A DNA stretch of 64,000 nt from Caulobacteraceae bacterium PMMR1 (GCA_000733915.1 JPOM01000001.1:1984001-2048000); one strand, 5' to 3'. Shown: positions 15,763 to 25,681, counted from the first letter of the stretch. Translations and numbers: made by a program. The notes: generated by a model from the sequence alone, not told the origin.

Positions 15763-15775
15763 TGCAAGCTTTGCA
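15763..15775. promoter_or_regulatory. near-palindrome before the Nramp-type gene
   Basis: TGCAAGCTTTGCA lies 30 bases upstream of the ATG of the Nramp-like gene. It is a TGCAA/TTGCA inverted repeat with one asymmetric base. Position suggests an operator, possibly for a metal-responsive regulator. No regulator gene is nearby and the match could be chance. Confidence 0.25.
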
Positions 15776-15805
15776 GCGAAGTTTGGTGTCCGACGTTGGA
15801 GGTCC

Positions 15806-17101
15806 ATGGCGGTCACACCCACATCCACGGCGAGCGGGGTCGAGCAGGCCGCCTCCGAGGTCATCTCCACCCTCGGCCCCGGCCTGATCAGCGGCGCCGC
15901 GGACGACGATCCGTCCGGCATCGCGACCTATTCCCAGGCGGGGGCGCAGTTCGGCCTGGGCCTGCTCTGGACCGTGCCCGTCCAGCTGCCGATGATGATC
16001 GCGGTGCAGTCGATCGCGGCGCGCGTGGGCTGCGTGACCGGCAAGGGCCTGGCGGCCAACCTCGGACGGGTCGCGCCGCGCTGGCTGGTGCTGGTGCTCG
16101 TGATGCTGCTGCTGCTGGCCAACGTCATCAACATCGCTGCAGACATCGCCGCCATGGGCTCGGCGGGGACGCTGCTGCTGCCCGGCGTCAACGAGCACCT
16201 GTTCGTCATCGCCTTCGCCGGCCTGTCGCTGCTCCTGCAGCTCTTCCTGCCCTACGAGCGCTACGTGAACGTCCTGAAGTGGCTGACCGCGGCGCTGCTG
16301 GCCTATGTCGCGGTGGTCTTCGCGGTGAAGATCGACTGGGCCGAGGTGGCGCTGCGCACCCTCGTGCCGCGCTTTGAGCTTAACAGGGCGTCGCTCATGA
16401 TGATCGTCGCCCTCTTCGGCACGACGATCAGCCCATACCTCTTCTTCTGGCAGTCGTCCCAGGAGGTGGAGGACATCGAGGCCGACGACGAGCGCCGGGC
16501 GCTCCGCCACGAGAAGCCCCGCGCCGCCCGCGACCAGATCAAGCGCATCGGCGCGGACACGATCGTGGGCATGGCCTTCAGCCAGCTGATCGCCTTCTTC
16601 GTGATCCTGACGGCGGCCGTCACCCTGAACGCGCACGGCGTCGATCACGTGCAGACCGCGGCCCAGGCCGCCCAGGCGCTCAGGCCCATCGCCGGCCCCT
16701 TCGCCTCCGTGATCTTCAGCCTGGGGATCATCGGAACGGGCCTTCTGGCCGTGCCCGTGCTCGCCGGCTCGGCCGCCTACGCCATGGCGGAGGTACGCGG
16801 CTGGGAGCATGGCCTCAGCCGCAAGGTGCTCGAGGCCAAGGAGTTCTACGCCATCATCGCCTTCGCCATGCTGGGCGGCATCGCCCTGAGCTTCTCGCCC
16901 ATCGAGCCGATCAAGGCGCTGTTCTACAGCGCGGTGATCAACGGCGTCGCCGCCGTGCCCATCTTGACGGTGACCATCATCGTGGCCTCGCGCAAGGACA
17001 TCATGGGCGGGTTCGTCGCAACGCCGATGCAGAAGCTGTTCGGCTGGCTCGCGACGGCCTTCATGGCGCTGGCGGCGGCGGCCATGCCCTTCGGCGGCTG
17101 A
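15806..17101 (+). CDS. Nramp-superfamily transporter with altered metal-site motifs
   Basis: A 431-residue protein with about 11 membrane spans and the Nramp fold. Helix 1 has DDDPSGIATYSQAG (residues 33-46), where canonical manganese/iron Nramps have DPGN. Helix 6 has TISPYLFFW (207-215), where they have a conserved MPH motif. The Asn and Met that bind transition metals are thus replaced. Such changes are known in Nramp-related magnesium transporters and other divergent groups, so the substrate may not be manganese. Upstream are 48 bases with a TGCAA-type repeat. Confidence 0.85.
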   Translation: MAVTPTSTASGVEQAASEVISTLGPGLISGAADDDPSGIATYSQAGAQFGLGLLWTVPVQLPMMIAVQSIAARVGCVTGKGLAANLGRVAPRWLVLVLVMLLLLANVINIAADIAAMGSAGTLLLPGVNEHLFVIAFAGLSLLLQLFLPYERYVNVLKWLTAALLAYVAVVFAVKIDWAEVALRTLVPRFELNRASLMMIVALFGTTISPYLFFWQSSQEVEDIEADDERRALRHEKPRAARDQIKRIGADTIVGMAFSQLIAFFVILTAAVTLNAHGVDHVQTAAQAAQALRPIAGPFASVIFSLGIIGTGLLAVPVLAGSAAYAMAEVRGWEHGLSRKVLEAKEFYAIIAFAMLGGIALSFSPIEPIKALFYSAVINGVAAVPILTVTIIVASRKDIMGGFVATPMQKLFGWLATAFMALAAAAMPFGG

Positions 17102-17225
17102 GCCGCGCCCGCCGCCGCATCCGCACTTGGCGCCCTAGCGTCAGCCCCCGCATAATCGCGCCAGGTCCGCCGGGCCAGGCGCGCACGAGACGCATCCCGC
17201 CGGCCGGGCCCGGAGGAACGCGCCC

Positions 17226-18551
17226 ATGGACTTCAACCTGCCCCCCGCGCTGGTCGCCTATCTGGAAGAGCTCGACCGCTTCATCGAGGCGGAGATCGCC
17301 CCGCTGCAGCGCCAGGACGACAACGAGCGATTCTTCGACCACCGGCGGGAGTGGGCCCGCACCGATTTCGAGAACGGCGGCCTGCCGCGCAAAGAGTGGG
17401 AGGCCCTGCTGCACGAGATGCGCAAGCGCGCCGACAAGGCCGGACACTATCGCTTCGCCCTGCCCCGCGAGTTCGGCGGCCAGGACGGCTCCAACCTTTG
17501 GATGGCGGTGATCCGCGAGCATCTGGCGTCCAAGGGCCTGGGCCTCTTCAACGACCTGCAGAACGAGAGCTCCATCGTCGGCAACAACCCCTTCGTGCTG
17601 ATGTTCCGCGACTTCGGCACGCCCGCGCAGCGCGACGAGTTCATCACCGGCATGCTGAACGGGACGCGGCGGATCACCTTCGGCCTGACGGAGCCGGAGC
17701 ACGGCTCCGACGCCACCCACATGGAGACCCGGGCGGTGCGCGAGACCCGCGACGGCGTCGAGGGCTGGCGGATCAACGGCCAGAAGATGTGGACCACCGG
17801 CATGCACGTGGCCACCCACTGCGCCCTTTTCGCCCGCACCTCCGGCGAGGACGGCGATGCGCGGGGCGTGACCTGCTTCCTCGTGCCCGCCGACGATCCC
17901 GGCGTGAAGATCGAGGAGTACCTCTGGACGTTCAACATGCCCACGGACCACCCGCGGGTCAGCTTCACCGATGTCTGGGTCCCGGACAGCGCCGTGTTCG
18001 GCCCGCTCGGCGGCGGCCTAGCCCTGGCCCAGCACTTCGTGCACGAGAACCGCATCCGCCAGGCGGCCTCCTCCCTCGGCGCTGCGGTCTACTGCATCGA
18101 GGAGAGCGTGAAGTACGCCCGCGCCCGCAAGCCCTTCGGCAAGGCGCTGGCGGAGAACCAGGCGATCCAGTGGCCGCTGGTCGAGCTTGCGACCCAGGCC
18201 GAGATGCTGCGCCTGCTCATCCGCAAGACGGCCTGGGAAATGGACCAGATGCCCAAGCCCGAGGTCGAGAAGCGCCTCTCCGACAAGGTCTCGATGTGCA
18301 ACTACTGGGCCAACCGGCTCTGCTGCGAGGCGGCCGACCGGGCGATGCAGGTGCACGGCGGCCTTGGATACTCGCGGCACAAGCCCTTCGAGCACATCTA
18401 CCGCCATCATCGCCGCTACCGCATCACCGAGGGCTCCGAAGAGATCCAGATGCGCAAGGTGGCCGGGCACCTGTTCGGCTTCATGGGGCCGCGCCGGGCG
18501 CTGTTCGCCAGCGAGGCCTCCGCCGCGCCCCCGGCCGCGGCGGCGGAGTGA
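17226..18551 (+). CDS. acyl-CoA dehydrogenase
   Basis: A 441-residue flavoprotein that oxidises acyl-CoA to enoyl-CoA, passing electrons to ETF. It has the FAD/substrate loop FGLTEPEHGSDATHMET, the WKMWTTG-like QKMWTTGMHVA, QVHGGLGYSRHKPFEHIYR, and ITEGSEEIQMRKVAGH, which carries the general-base Glu region. The C-terminal 20 residues are Ala/Pro-rich. A strong GGAGGA ribosome-binding site lies about 8 bases before the ATG. The amidase gene starts 6 bases after its stop, so the two form an operon. Chain-length preference cannot be read from sequence. Confidence 0.92.
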   Translation: MDFNLPPALVAYLEELDRFIEAEIAPLQRQDDNERFFDHRREWARTDFENGGLPRKEWEALLHEMRKRADKAGHYRFALPREFGGQDGSNLWMAVIREHLASKGLGLFNDLQNESSIVGNNPFVLMFRDFGTPAQRDEFITGMLNGTRRITFGLTEPEHGSDATHMETRAVRETRDGVEGWRINGQKMWTTGMHVATHCALFARTSGEDGDARGVTCFLVPADDPGVKIEEYLWTFNMPTDHPRVSFTDVWVPDSAVFGPLGGGLALAQHFVHENRIRQAASSLGAAVYCIEESVKYARARKPFGKALAENQAIQWPLVELATQAEMLRLLIRKTAWEMDQMPKPEVEKRLSDKVSMCNYWANRLCCEAADRAMQVHGGLGYSRHKPFEHIYRHHRRYRITEGSEEIQMRKVAGHLFGFMGPRRALFASEASAAPPAAAAE

Positions 18552-18557
18552 GGGTCG

Positions 18558-19988
18558 ATGCGCTTACCCGAATATGCCGAGTATGACGGGGTGGGCCTGG
18601 CCGAGCTGGTCGCCAAGGGCGAGGTTGCGCCCAGCGATCTCGCCGAGGCGGCGATCGAGCGGATCGAGACCCACGATCCCAAGCTCAACGCGGTCACCTA
18701 CAAGGCCTTCGACGAAGCGCGCCGCACCGCGGCCGGGGACCTGCCCGAGGGGCCCTTCCGGGGCGTGCCCTTCCTGATCAAGGACCTCGGCGTGCAGGTG
18801 AAGGGCTGGCCGCGCACCTCCGCCAGCCGTTTCGCCCGCATCGAGGCGGACGCGCAGGACAGCGAACTGGTGCGGCGCTATCGGGCCGCAGGCCTGGTGT
18901 TCCTGGGCAAGACCAACACGCCGGAGTTCGGCATCCCGGGCGTGACCAACTCGCACCTCCTGGGCCCCTGCCGAAATCCGTGGAACACCGAGCACATCGC
19001 CGGCGGCTCGTCCGGCGGCGCGGCGGCGGCCGTGGCCTCCGGCATGACCCCGATGGCGCATGCCTCCGACGGCCTAGGCTCGATCCGTATTCCGGCGGCG
19101 GTCTGCGGCCTTGTCGGGCTGAAGGTGACGCGCGACCGCAACCCGAACGGGCCCGACGACTGGGACCGGGCCATCGGCTTCAGCGTCGATCACGTGGTGA
19201 CCCGCACGGTGCGCGACAGCGCGGCGATGCTGGATGCGACCGGTTGGCCCGAGCCCGACAGCCCCTATGCCGCCCCGCCCCGGCCGGCGTCGTACCTGCA
19301 GGCGCTCGCCCGACCTCCGGCGCGGCTTCGCATCGCGGTCTCCACCGCCACGCCCAACGACCGCGCGATCGCGCCCGAAATCCGCGCTGCGGTGGAACGA
19401 ACCGCGCAGCTGCTGGGCGAACTCGGCCACACGGTGTTCGAGCAGGACCTGACGCTCGACTGGCGCGCCTTCTACCGCGCCCAGTCGATCGTCTCGGCGT
19501 CGAACTTCTCCGCCCAGATCCAGCGGTGGGTCGCGCTGAAGGGCCGCGAGCCCGAGCCCGACGAGATGAGCCCGCTGGCCTGGCGCGGCTATGAGGCGGG
19601 GCGGCGGATCACGGGCCAGCAGGCGCTGTGGGCCTGGGGCGAGCTGCGCGTGTTCAACCGGCGAATCCTGGCCCACTGGGACGGCTTCGACGTGCTGCTG
19701 CAGCCGATGCACGGCGCGCTGACGCCGCGGGTCGACGAGCTCGATCCGACCTCGCAGGACCTGAAGGCCTTCGATCGGGTGCAGAGCACGGCCCTGCCCT
19801 TCACCCCGCCCTATAACATGACCGGCCAGCCCTCGATGTCGCTGCCGCTGGAGACCTTCGAGGCGGGCCTGCCCATGGGGATGATGTTCACCGGGCGCTA
19901 CGGCGAGGAGGAGACGCTGCTGCGCCTGGCCGCCGAGCTGGAGCAGGCCCGTCCGTGGCGCGACCGCCGCCCGGCGATGTGGGGATAG
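18558..19988 (+). CDS. amidase-signature hydrolase
   Basis: A 476-residue amidase-signature enzyme. The Ser-cisSer-Lys triad is seen: Lys75 in PFLIKDLG, the GGSSGG loop at 149-154, and Ser175 in DGLGSIRIPA. The family covers amidases, 6-aminohexanoate-cyclic-dimer hydrolases and related enzymes; substrate is not predictable. It is not GatA: there are no GatC or GatB genes beside it. Its partner in the operon is an acyl-CoA dehydrogenase, which suggests catabolism of an amide or lactam to an acyl-CoA. Its stop abuts the stop of the convergent carboxylase gene with no spacing. Confidence 0.9.
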   Translation: MRLPEYAEYDGVGLAELVAKGEVAPSDLAEAAIERIETHDPKLNAVTYKAFDEARRTAAGDLPEGPFRGVPFLIKDLGVQVKGWPRTSASRFARIEADAQDSELVRRYRAAGLVFLGKTNTPEFGIPGVTNSHLLGPCRNPWNTEHIAGGSSGGAAAAVASGMTPMAHASDGLGSIRIPAAVCGLVGLKVTRDRNPNGPDDWDRAIGFSVDHVVTRTVRDSAAMLDATGWPEPDSPYAAPPRPASYLQALARPPARLRIAVSTATPNDRAIAPEIRAAVERTAQLLGELGHTVFEQDLTLDWRAFYRAQSIVSASNFSAQIQRWVALKGREPEPDEMSPLAWRGYEAGRRITGQQALWAWGELRVFNRRILAHWDGFDVLLQPMHGALTPRVDELDPTSQDLKAFDRVQSTALPFTPPYNMTGQPSMSLPLETFEAGLPMGMMFTGRYGEEETLLRLAAELEQARPWRDRRPAMWG

Positions 19989-21995
19989 CTAGGCGAACTC
20001 CACCAGCACCTCGTCGGCGGCGACGCTGTCGCCCGCCTTGGGACCGACCGCCTTCACGACGCCGTCGCGCTCGGCCTTGATGACGTTCTGCATCTTCATG
20101 GCCTCGATGATGACGACGGTCTCGCCCTCCTTGACCTCCTGGCCAGGCCTGACCTCCAGCGCGACCACCAGCCCGGGCATGGGCGAGACGATCTGCTTGG
20201 AGGTGTCCGCTGCGGCCTTCTTGGGCAGGCGCTCGTGCAGCTCAGCCGAGAGCGGCGCCAAGACCAGGACGCGCGCTTTGGCGGCGCGGTGGCGGATGAC
20301 GAAGCCCTCGGGCGCGGGCGCCACCTCGGCGGAGAAGGGCCTCCCGTCCAGCACGCCGCGGAAGACCGGCCGCCCGGGGCGCCAGTCCACCCCCTCGAGC
20401 CGTAGCGCGCGGTCCTCGTCGGGCAGGTCGACGTTCAGCGCGCCCTCGCCGTCGCTCAGCACCACCTTGCGGCGCACGTCCTCGCCGACCACCACCACCC
20501 AGTCGTCGCGCATCTTGCGCGGGGTCAGGCCGGCGCCGGCCGTTTGCGCCCGCGCCGCGAGGGTGCGGTGCATGCAGGCCGCCACCGCGGTCATGAGGTC
20601 GAGCTGCTCGGACCGCGGAGCCAGGCCCGTGAAGCCGTCCGGAAACTCGTCGGCGATGTAGGAGGTGGCGAGACGGCCCGACTGGAACCGCTCCTGGTCC
20701 ATAACCGCGGCCAGGAAGGGCACGTTGTGCCCGGGCCCCTCGATGTGGAAGTCCTCCAGCGCCCGGGCCATGCCCGCGACCGCCGCGGCGCGGGACGGGC
20801 CCCAGGTGCAGAGCTTGGAGATCATCGGGTCGTAGAACATCGAGATCTCGTCGCCCTCGACCACGCCCGCGTCGTTGCGGACGAGATAGCCCTCTTCCGT
20901 CAGCCCCTCGCGGGGCGGCTCGTAGCGGACCAGGCGGCCGATGGAGGGCAGGAACTTGCGGTAGGGGTCCTCGGCGTAGATGCGGCTTTCGATCGCCCAG
21001 CCGTTGATCTTGAGGTCGTCCTGGCCGAAGGCGAGCGGCTCGCCCGCCGCCACGCGGATCATCTGCTCGACCAGGTCCAGGCCCGTGATCAGCTCGGTCA
21101 CCGGGTGCTCGACCTGCAAGCGAGTGTTCATCTCCAGGAAGTAGAAGGACTTATCCTGGCCCGCCACGAACTCCACCGTGCCGGCGGAGTCATAGTTCAC
21201 CGCCTTGGCCAGGGCGACGGCCTGGGCGCCCATGGCGGCGCGGGTCTCGGGGTCGAGCAGGGGCGAGGGCGCCTCCTCCACGACCTTCTGGTTGCGCCGC
21301 TGGATGGAGCACTCGCGCTCGAACAGGTGCACCACGTGGCCATGCTTGTCGCCCAGCACCTGGATCTCGATGTGGCGGGGCGAGGTGATGAACTTCTCGA
21401 TGAAGATGCGGTCGTCGCCGAAGGCGCCCCGCGCCTCCGCCTGCACGGCCGGGAAGCCCTCGCGCACGTCCGCCTCGCTCCAGGCCACGCGGATGCCCTT
21501 GCCGCCGCCGCCGGCGGAGGCCTTGATCATCACGGGATAGCCGATCTCGCCGGAGATGCTAACCGCATTGTCGACCCCCTCGATCAGGCCCATGTAGCCC
21601 GGCACCGTCGAGACGCCCGCCGCCGCGGCGAACTTCTTCGATGTGATCTTGTCTCCCATGGCCTCGATGGCGTGGGGGTTGGGGCCGATGAAGGTGATCC
21701 CCTCGTCCTGGCAGCGTTGGGCGAAGCTCGCCTTCTCCGACAGGAAGCCGAAGCCAGGGTGGATCGCCTCCGCCCCGGTCTGTCTCGCCGCCGCGATGAT
21801 CTTGTCCGCGTCCAGATAGGACTGGGCGGCGGGGGGCGGACCGATGAAGACGCTCTCGTCCGCCATCTGGACCGCCAGGCTGTCGGCGTCCGCCTCGGAA
21901 TAGACCACCACCGTTGCGATGCCGAGGCGCCGGCAGGTCTTGATCACGCGGACGGCGATCTCGCCGCGGTTGGCGATCAGGATCTTGGAGAACAT
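19989..21995 (-). CDS. pccA: acetyl-/propionyl-CoA carboxylase, biotin carboxylase-BCCP subunit
   Basis: A 668-residue biotin-dependent carboxylase alpha subunit. Residues 1-450 are biotin carboxylase with ATP-grasp signature IKASAGGGGKGIRV, RECSIQRRNQKVVEEAP and FLEMNTRLQVEHPVTE. A BT domain follows (about 460-590), and the C-terminal BCCP domain has the biotinylated Lys634 in EAMKMQN. Domain order and length fit propionyl-CoA carboxylase alpha. The beta subunit (pccB) is not adjacent, so propionyl- versus acetyl- or methylcrotonyl-CoA cannot be fixed; propionyl is most likely from overall resemblance. Confidence 0.9.
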   Translation of the reverse strand: MFSKILIANRGEIAVRVIKTCRRLGIATVVVYSEADADSLAVQMADESVFIGPPPAAQSYLDADKIIAAARQTGAEAIHPGFGFLSEKASFAQRCQDEGITFIGPNPHAIEAMGDKITSKKFAAAAGVSTVPGYMGLIEGVDNAVSISGEIGYPVMIKASAGGGGKGIRVAWSEADVREGFPAVQAEARGAFGDDRIFIEKFITSPRHIEIQVLGDKHGHVVHLFERECSIQRRNQKVVEEAPSPLLDPETRAAMGAQAVALAKAVNYDSAGTVEFVAGQDKSFYFLEMNTRLQVEHPVTELITGLDLVEQMIRVAAGEPLAFGQDDLKINGWAIESRIYAEDPYRKFLPSIGRLVRYEPPREGLTEEGYLVRNDAGVVEGDEISMFYDPMISKLCTWGPSRAAAVAGMARALEDFHIEGPGHNVPFLAAVMDQERFQSGRLATSYIADEFPDGFTGLAPRSEQLDLMTAVAACMHRTLAARAQTAGAGLTPRKMRDDWVVVVGEDVRRKVVLSDGEGALNVDLPDEDRALRLEGVDWRPGRPVFRGVLDGRPFSAEVAPAPEGFVIRHRAAKARVLVLAPLSAELHERLPKKAAADTSKQIVSPMPGLVVALEVRPGQEVKEGETVVIIEAMKMQNVIKAERDGVVKAVGPKAGDSVAADEVLVEFA

Positions 21996-22087
21996 CGGTC
22001 GTCAGCCCCGCACGGCGTTCCTGTTGCGGAGCAAGCGATTAGACGGGGGCGACGGGCTTGGCAAATGCGCAGCGCCCGCCTGAAGCG

Positions 22088-22855
22088 TTACGCCAGCTTG
22101 AAGCCCTCGCGGTTCATGCGCTTGGTCAGGGCGGCGTTCTCTTCCTTGGTCATGCGCTGCTGGAAGCGCGGGAAGACCTCGGTCTCCTCCTCGCGGGCGT
22201 GCTTGACGACCAGGTCGCGCAGGGTGCGCAGGGTCACGATCCAGCGGGGGTCGTCCTTGTCGAGGGCGTCCAGCTGATGCAGCAGGACCTTGATCTCCAT
22301 GTGGTCGTGGAAGAGGTGCTCGACCTCGTCCGCCCCGGCATGGGCGCGCAGCGTCGGATAGACCGCGTTCTCCTCTTCCAGGGCGTGCTTCCCGAGCGCC
22401 CAGGCGATGTGCTCCAGCAGGTTGGCGCGCTTGAGCGTTTCGCGCGGCTCGGTGGCCAGCGCGGTCTCGAACAGCCCCTCGACCAGCCGGTGCTCGGCGG
22501 TGAGCAGGGCGGCCCAGTCGCCGGTCAGATTCTCCACGCCCTGGAGCGCGGCCTTCTTGGCCGGGACGGCGATCAGCCCCGCCAGGAAGCCCACCGCCGC
22601 CACGCCTGCAAGCAGGCCCCAATTGCTCCGCGCCCGCTCCGGCACGTCGCGCGCATAGTCGATCGCCCGCCCCGAGGCTCCCTTGGCCAGATCGCCGAAG
22701 CGATCCAGCGCCAGGCCGCCGCCCTTGGCTGCGGTCCCGGCGAGGGGCGCGAAGCTTTTCGAGGCGCGGTCGCTGAAGCCGTCCAGGGCGTCGGCGGCCG
22801 TGTCCGTCAGGCGAGTCAGGGCGCGACTTGCGCTTTGGGTGGCGTCTTTCAACAT
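22088..22855 (-). CDS. membrane-tethered hemerythrin HHE-domain protein
   Basis: A 255-residue protein. The N-terminal 80 residues are Ala-rich and probably helical (LTRLTDTAADALDGF and so on), then one membrane span at about 82-100 (GLLAGVAAVGFLAGLIA). The C-terminal domain has repeated metal-ligand motifs: TAEHRLVEGLF, KHALEEENAVYP, LFHDHMEIK and KHAREEETEVFP, as in bacterial hemerythrin-like proteins with a di-iron site. It may sense or buffer oxygen or protect iron proteins. It diverges from trpF by about 100 bases. Confidence 0.85.
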   Translation of the reverse strand: MLKDATQSASRALTRLTDTAADALDGFSDRASKSFAPLAGTAAKGGGLALDRFGDLAKGASGRAIDYARDVPERARSNWGLLAGVAAVGFLAGLIAVPAKKAALQGVENLTGDWAALLTAEHRLVEGLFETALATEPRETLKRANLLEHIAWALGKHALEEENAVYPTLRAHAGADEVEHLFHDHMEIKVLLHQLDALDKDDPRWIVTLRTLRDLVVKHAREEETEVFPRFQQRMTKEENAALTKRMNREGFKLA

Positions 22856-22958
22856 GAGGCTCAGTCTCCGCCGCTCTGGGCCGGTCCTCCCGGGTCGCCT
22901 CTCGAACGGCGCAGCCGTCTCAGCTGTTCCGCGAGGGATGCGTGGCCGGAGTGGATAC

Positions 22959-23618
22959 GTGGCCGAAGTCGAGGTGAAGATCTGCGGCGTGACCGCCCCG
23001 GACGCGGTGGACGCGGCGCTCGCGGGCGGCGCGGCCTACCTCGGCCTGAACTTCTACGCGCCGAGCCCCCGCGCGGTGTCGCCCGAGACGGCCGCCCGCC
23101 TGGCCGGGCCGGCGCGGGGGCGGGCGAAGATCGTGGCGGTGACCGTAGACCCGACGGATGCGGAGCTTGCAGCCATCGTGGCGGCGCTCCGGCCCGAGCT
23201 GATCCAGCTGCACGGGCGCGAGTCGCCGGCGCGGACAGCGGAGGTGCGCGCGCGGACGGGGGTCAGGGTCATCAAGGCCCTGCCCGTGTCCGCCGCGGCC
23301 GACCTCGACGCCGCCCAGGCCTATGCGGAGGCGGCCGACCTCCTGATGTTCGACGCCCGCCCGCCCGCGGGCTCGGCCCTGCCCGGCGGCGTCGGCGCAC
23401 GGTTCGACTGGAGGCTGCTGCGGGGACGGCGCATGCCTCGCCCCTGGTTCCTCGCCGGCGGCCTCGACCCGGACAGCGTCGCGGAGGCCGTTCGCGCCAG
23501 CGGCGCAGGGAAGCTTGACGTTTCCTCTGGCGTCGAGCGCGCCCCGGGCCTAAAGGACCCGGCCCTGATCGGAGCCTTTCTCGACGCCGCCCGACGCGCC
23601 CTTTCCGAATTCGTCTGA
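22959..23618 (+). CDS. trpF: phosphoribosylanthranilate isomerase
   Basis: A 219-residue TIM-barrel enzyme for the Amadori step of tryptophan synthesis. Seen are VKICGVTAPDAVDAAL with the catalytic Cys, YLGLNFYAPSPR, PELIQLHGRES, LMFDARPP with the catalytic Asp, and LAGGLDPDSVAEAV with the phosphate loop, and LDVSSGVE near the end. I chose GTG 22959 because GGAG lies 8 bases upstream and family similarity starts at once; ATG 22938 is an alternative. It leads the unit trpF-trpB-trpA-accD-folC with a 9-base gap to trpB. Confidence 0.93.
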   Translation: MAEVEVKICGVTAPDAVDAALAGGAAYLGLNFYAPSPRAVSPETAARLAGPARGRAKIVAVTVDPTDAELAAIVAALRPELIQLHGRESPARTAEVRARTGVRVIKALPVSAAADLDAAQAYAEAADLLMFDARPPAGSALPGGVGARFDWRLLRGRRMPRPWFLAGGLDPDSVAEAVRASGAGKLDVSSGVERAPGLKDPALIGAFLDAARRALSEFV

Positions 23619-23627
23619 GGTCCCGCC

Positions 23628-24848
23628 GTGAACGCGCCCTTCCGCCCCAACGACTACGCCAGCCTCCCCGACGCCCAGGGGCGGTTCGGCCAGTTCGGCG
23701 GCCGCTATGTCGCCGAGACGCTCATGCCCCTGGTGCTGGAGCTGGAGGCCGCCTATGCCGAGGCGAAGGCCGATCCGTCGTTCCAGGCGGAGCTGAACGG
23801 CTTTCTGACCCACTACGTCGGCCGGCCCTCGCCGCTCTACTTCGCCGAGCGCCTGACCCAGCACTACGGCGGGGCGAAGATCTACTTCAAGCGCGAGGAG
23901 CTGAACCACACCGGCGCGCACAAGATCAACAACTGCATGGGCCAAATCCTGCTGGCCCGGCGCATGGGCAAGACGCGCATCATCGCGGAGACCGGCGCCG
24001 GTCAGCATGGCGTCGCCTCGGCCACCGTGTGCGCCCGCTTCGGCCTGCCCTGCATCGTCTACATGGGCGCGGTGGACGTGGAGCGGCAAAAGCCCAACGT
24101 CTTTCGCATGAACCTCCTGGGCGCTGAGGTGCGGCCGGTGACCTCCGGCGCCTCGACGCTGAAGGACGCCATGAACGAGGCGATGCGCGACTGGGTCGCC
24201 AATGTGGAGGACACCTATTACCTGATCGGCACCGCGGCGGGGCCGCACCCCTATCCGGCGATGGTGCGCGACTTCCAGTCGGTCATCGGCCAGGAGACGC
24301 GAGACCAGCTGCTGGCGACCGAGGGGCGGCTTCCCGACGCCGTGGTCGCCTGCGTCGGCGGCGGCTCGAACGCCATCGGCATGTTCCACCCCTTCCTGAA
24401 CGACGAGGGCGTGCGGATCATCGGCGTCGAAGCGTCCGGCCACGGCCTGACGACGAACAAGCACGCCGCCTCCCTGACCGGCGGCCGCCCGGGCGTGCTG
24501 CACGGCAACCGGACCTACCTGCTGCAGGATGAGGACGGCCAGATCCTGGACGCCCACTCGATCTCAGCCGGCCTCGACTACCCCGGCATCGGACCCGAGC
24601 ACGCCTTCCTGCACGAGAGCGGCCGGGCGGAGTACCTGAGCTGCACAGACGCGGAGGCGCTGGAGGCGTTCAAGCTGTGCGCCGAGCTGGAGGGGATCAT
24701 CCCGGCGCTGGAGACCGCGCATGCGATCGCGCGCCTGGGCGAGCTGGCGCGGGAGATCGGCGCGGGCGGCGTGATCGCGGTCTGTCTCTCCGGCCGGGGA
24801 GACAAGGACATCTTCACCGTCGCGGACGCCTTGGGGCGCACCCTGTGA
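23628..24848 (+). CDS. trpB: tryptophan synthase beta subunit
   Basis: A 406-residue PLP enzyme that joins indole with serine. The Schiff-base Lys99 is in HTGAHKINN, the phosphate loop in [22 protein letters not shown] with the catalytic Glu, and [15 protein letters not shown]. Length is normal. The TGA stop overlaps the trpA GTG start (GTGA), so the two subunits are coupled for 1:1 synthesis of the alpha2beta2 complex. Confidence 0.97.
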   Translation: MNAPFRPNDYASLPDAQGRFGQFGGRYVAETLMPLVLELEAAYAEAKADPSFQAELNGFLTHYVGRPSPLYFAERLTQHYGGAKIYFKREELNHTGAHKINNCMGQILLARRMGKTRIIAETGAGQHGVASATVCARFGLPCIVYMGAVDVERQKPNVFRMNLLGAEVRPVTSGASTLKDAMNEAMRDWVANVEDTYYLIGTAAGPHPYPAMVRDFQSVIGQETRDQLLATEGRLPDAVVACVGGGSNAIGMFHPFLNDEGVRIIGVEASGHGLTTNKHAASLTGGRPGVLHGNRTYLLQDEDGQILDAHSISAGLDYPGIGPEHAFLHESGRAEYLSCTDAEALEAFKLCAELEGIIPALETAHAIARLGELAREIGAGGVIAVCLSGRGDKDIFTVADALGRTL

Positions 24849-25678
24849 GCTCACGCATCGCCGCGCGGTTCGCCGCGCTGAAGGCCCAAGGACGGGCCGC
24901 CTTCGTGCCCTACGTCATGGCCGGCGACCCCGATCTGGACACGAGCCTGCGCGTGCTGCGCGGTTTGCCTGCGGCCGGGGCGGACCTGATCGAGCTGGGC
25001 TTCCCCTTCTCCGACCCGATGGCGGAAGGCGTGCCGATCCAGCGCGCGTCGCAGCGGGCGCTGGCCGCCCGGACGACCTTGCGCAGCACGCTGGAGCTGG
25101 TGCGCGCCTTCCGCCGCGAGGACGACGCCACCCCCGTCATTCTGATGGGCTACCTCAACCCCTTGCTGAGCCTCGGCCTTGAGCGCTTCGCCCGCGAGGC
25201 GAGGAACGCCGGGGTCGACGGCTTGATCTGCGTGGACTGCCCGCCCGAGGAAGCTGACGACCTCGCCGACGCATTGGAGGCCGAGGACCTGGCGCTGATC
25301 CGGCTGGCCACGCCCACCACCGATGCGGCGCGCCTGCCCGCCGTGGTCCGCCGCACGCGGGGGTTCGTCTACTATGTCTCCGTCGCGGGCGTGACCGGCT
25401 CCAAGGAGGCGGAGGCGGACAGCGTCGCTCCCGCCGTAGAGCGCCTGCGCGCCGCCGCCCGCCTGCCCGTCGCGGTCGGCTTCGGCATCCGCACGCCCGA
25501 GCGCGCCGCCGCCATCGCCCGGGTCGCCGACGCCGCCGTGGTGGGCTCGGCCCTGGTGGACGAGGTCGCCGCCGCGCTTGCGTCCGGCGAGGACCCCGCG
25601 CAACGTGTCCTGTCCTTGGCGTCGAAGATCGCGCTCGCGGTCCATGCGGCGCGCAGCCCCGCCCGGGAGGCGGTCTGA
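24845..25678 (+). CDS. trpA: tryptophan synthase alpha subunit
   Basis: A 277-residue TIM-barrel lyase splitting indole-3-glycerol phosphate to indole and glyceraldehyde 3-phosphate. Catalytic Glu is in [15 protein letters not shown] and Asp in [10 protein letters not shown]. The COMM/loop 6 region is [13 protein letters not shown], and [10 protein letters not shown] binds phosphate. The GTG at 24845 overlaps trpB's stop. Three bases separate it from accD. Confidence 0.96.
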   Translation: MSSRIAARFAALKAQGRAAFVPYVMAGDPDLDTSLRVLRGLPAAGADLIELGFPFSDPMAEGVPIQRASQRALAARTTLRSTLELVRAFRREDDATPVILMGYLNPLLSLGLERFAREARNAGVDGLICVDCPPEEADDLADALEAEDLALIRLATPTTDAARLPAVVRRTRGFVYYVSVAGVTGSKEAEADSVAPAVERLRAAARLPVAVGFGIRTPERAAAIARVADAAVVGSALVDEVAAALASGEDPAQRVLSLASKIALAVHAARSPAREAV

Positions 25679-25681
25679 CCC

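Noticed and set aside
14807-16810. 667-codon minus-strand frame opposite the importer and Nramp genes
   Set aside because: It spans two real genes and an intergenic gap on the other strand, with no recognisable motif.
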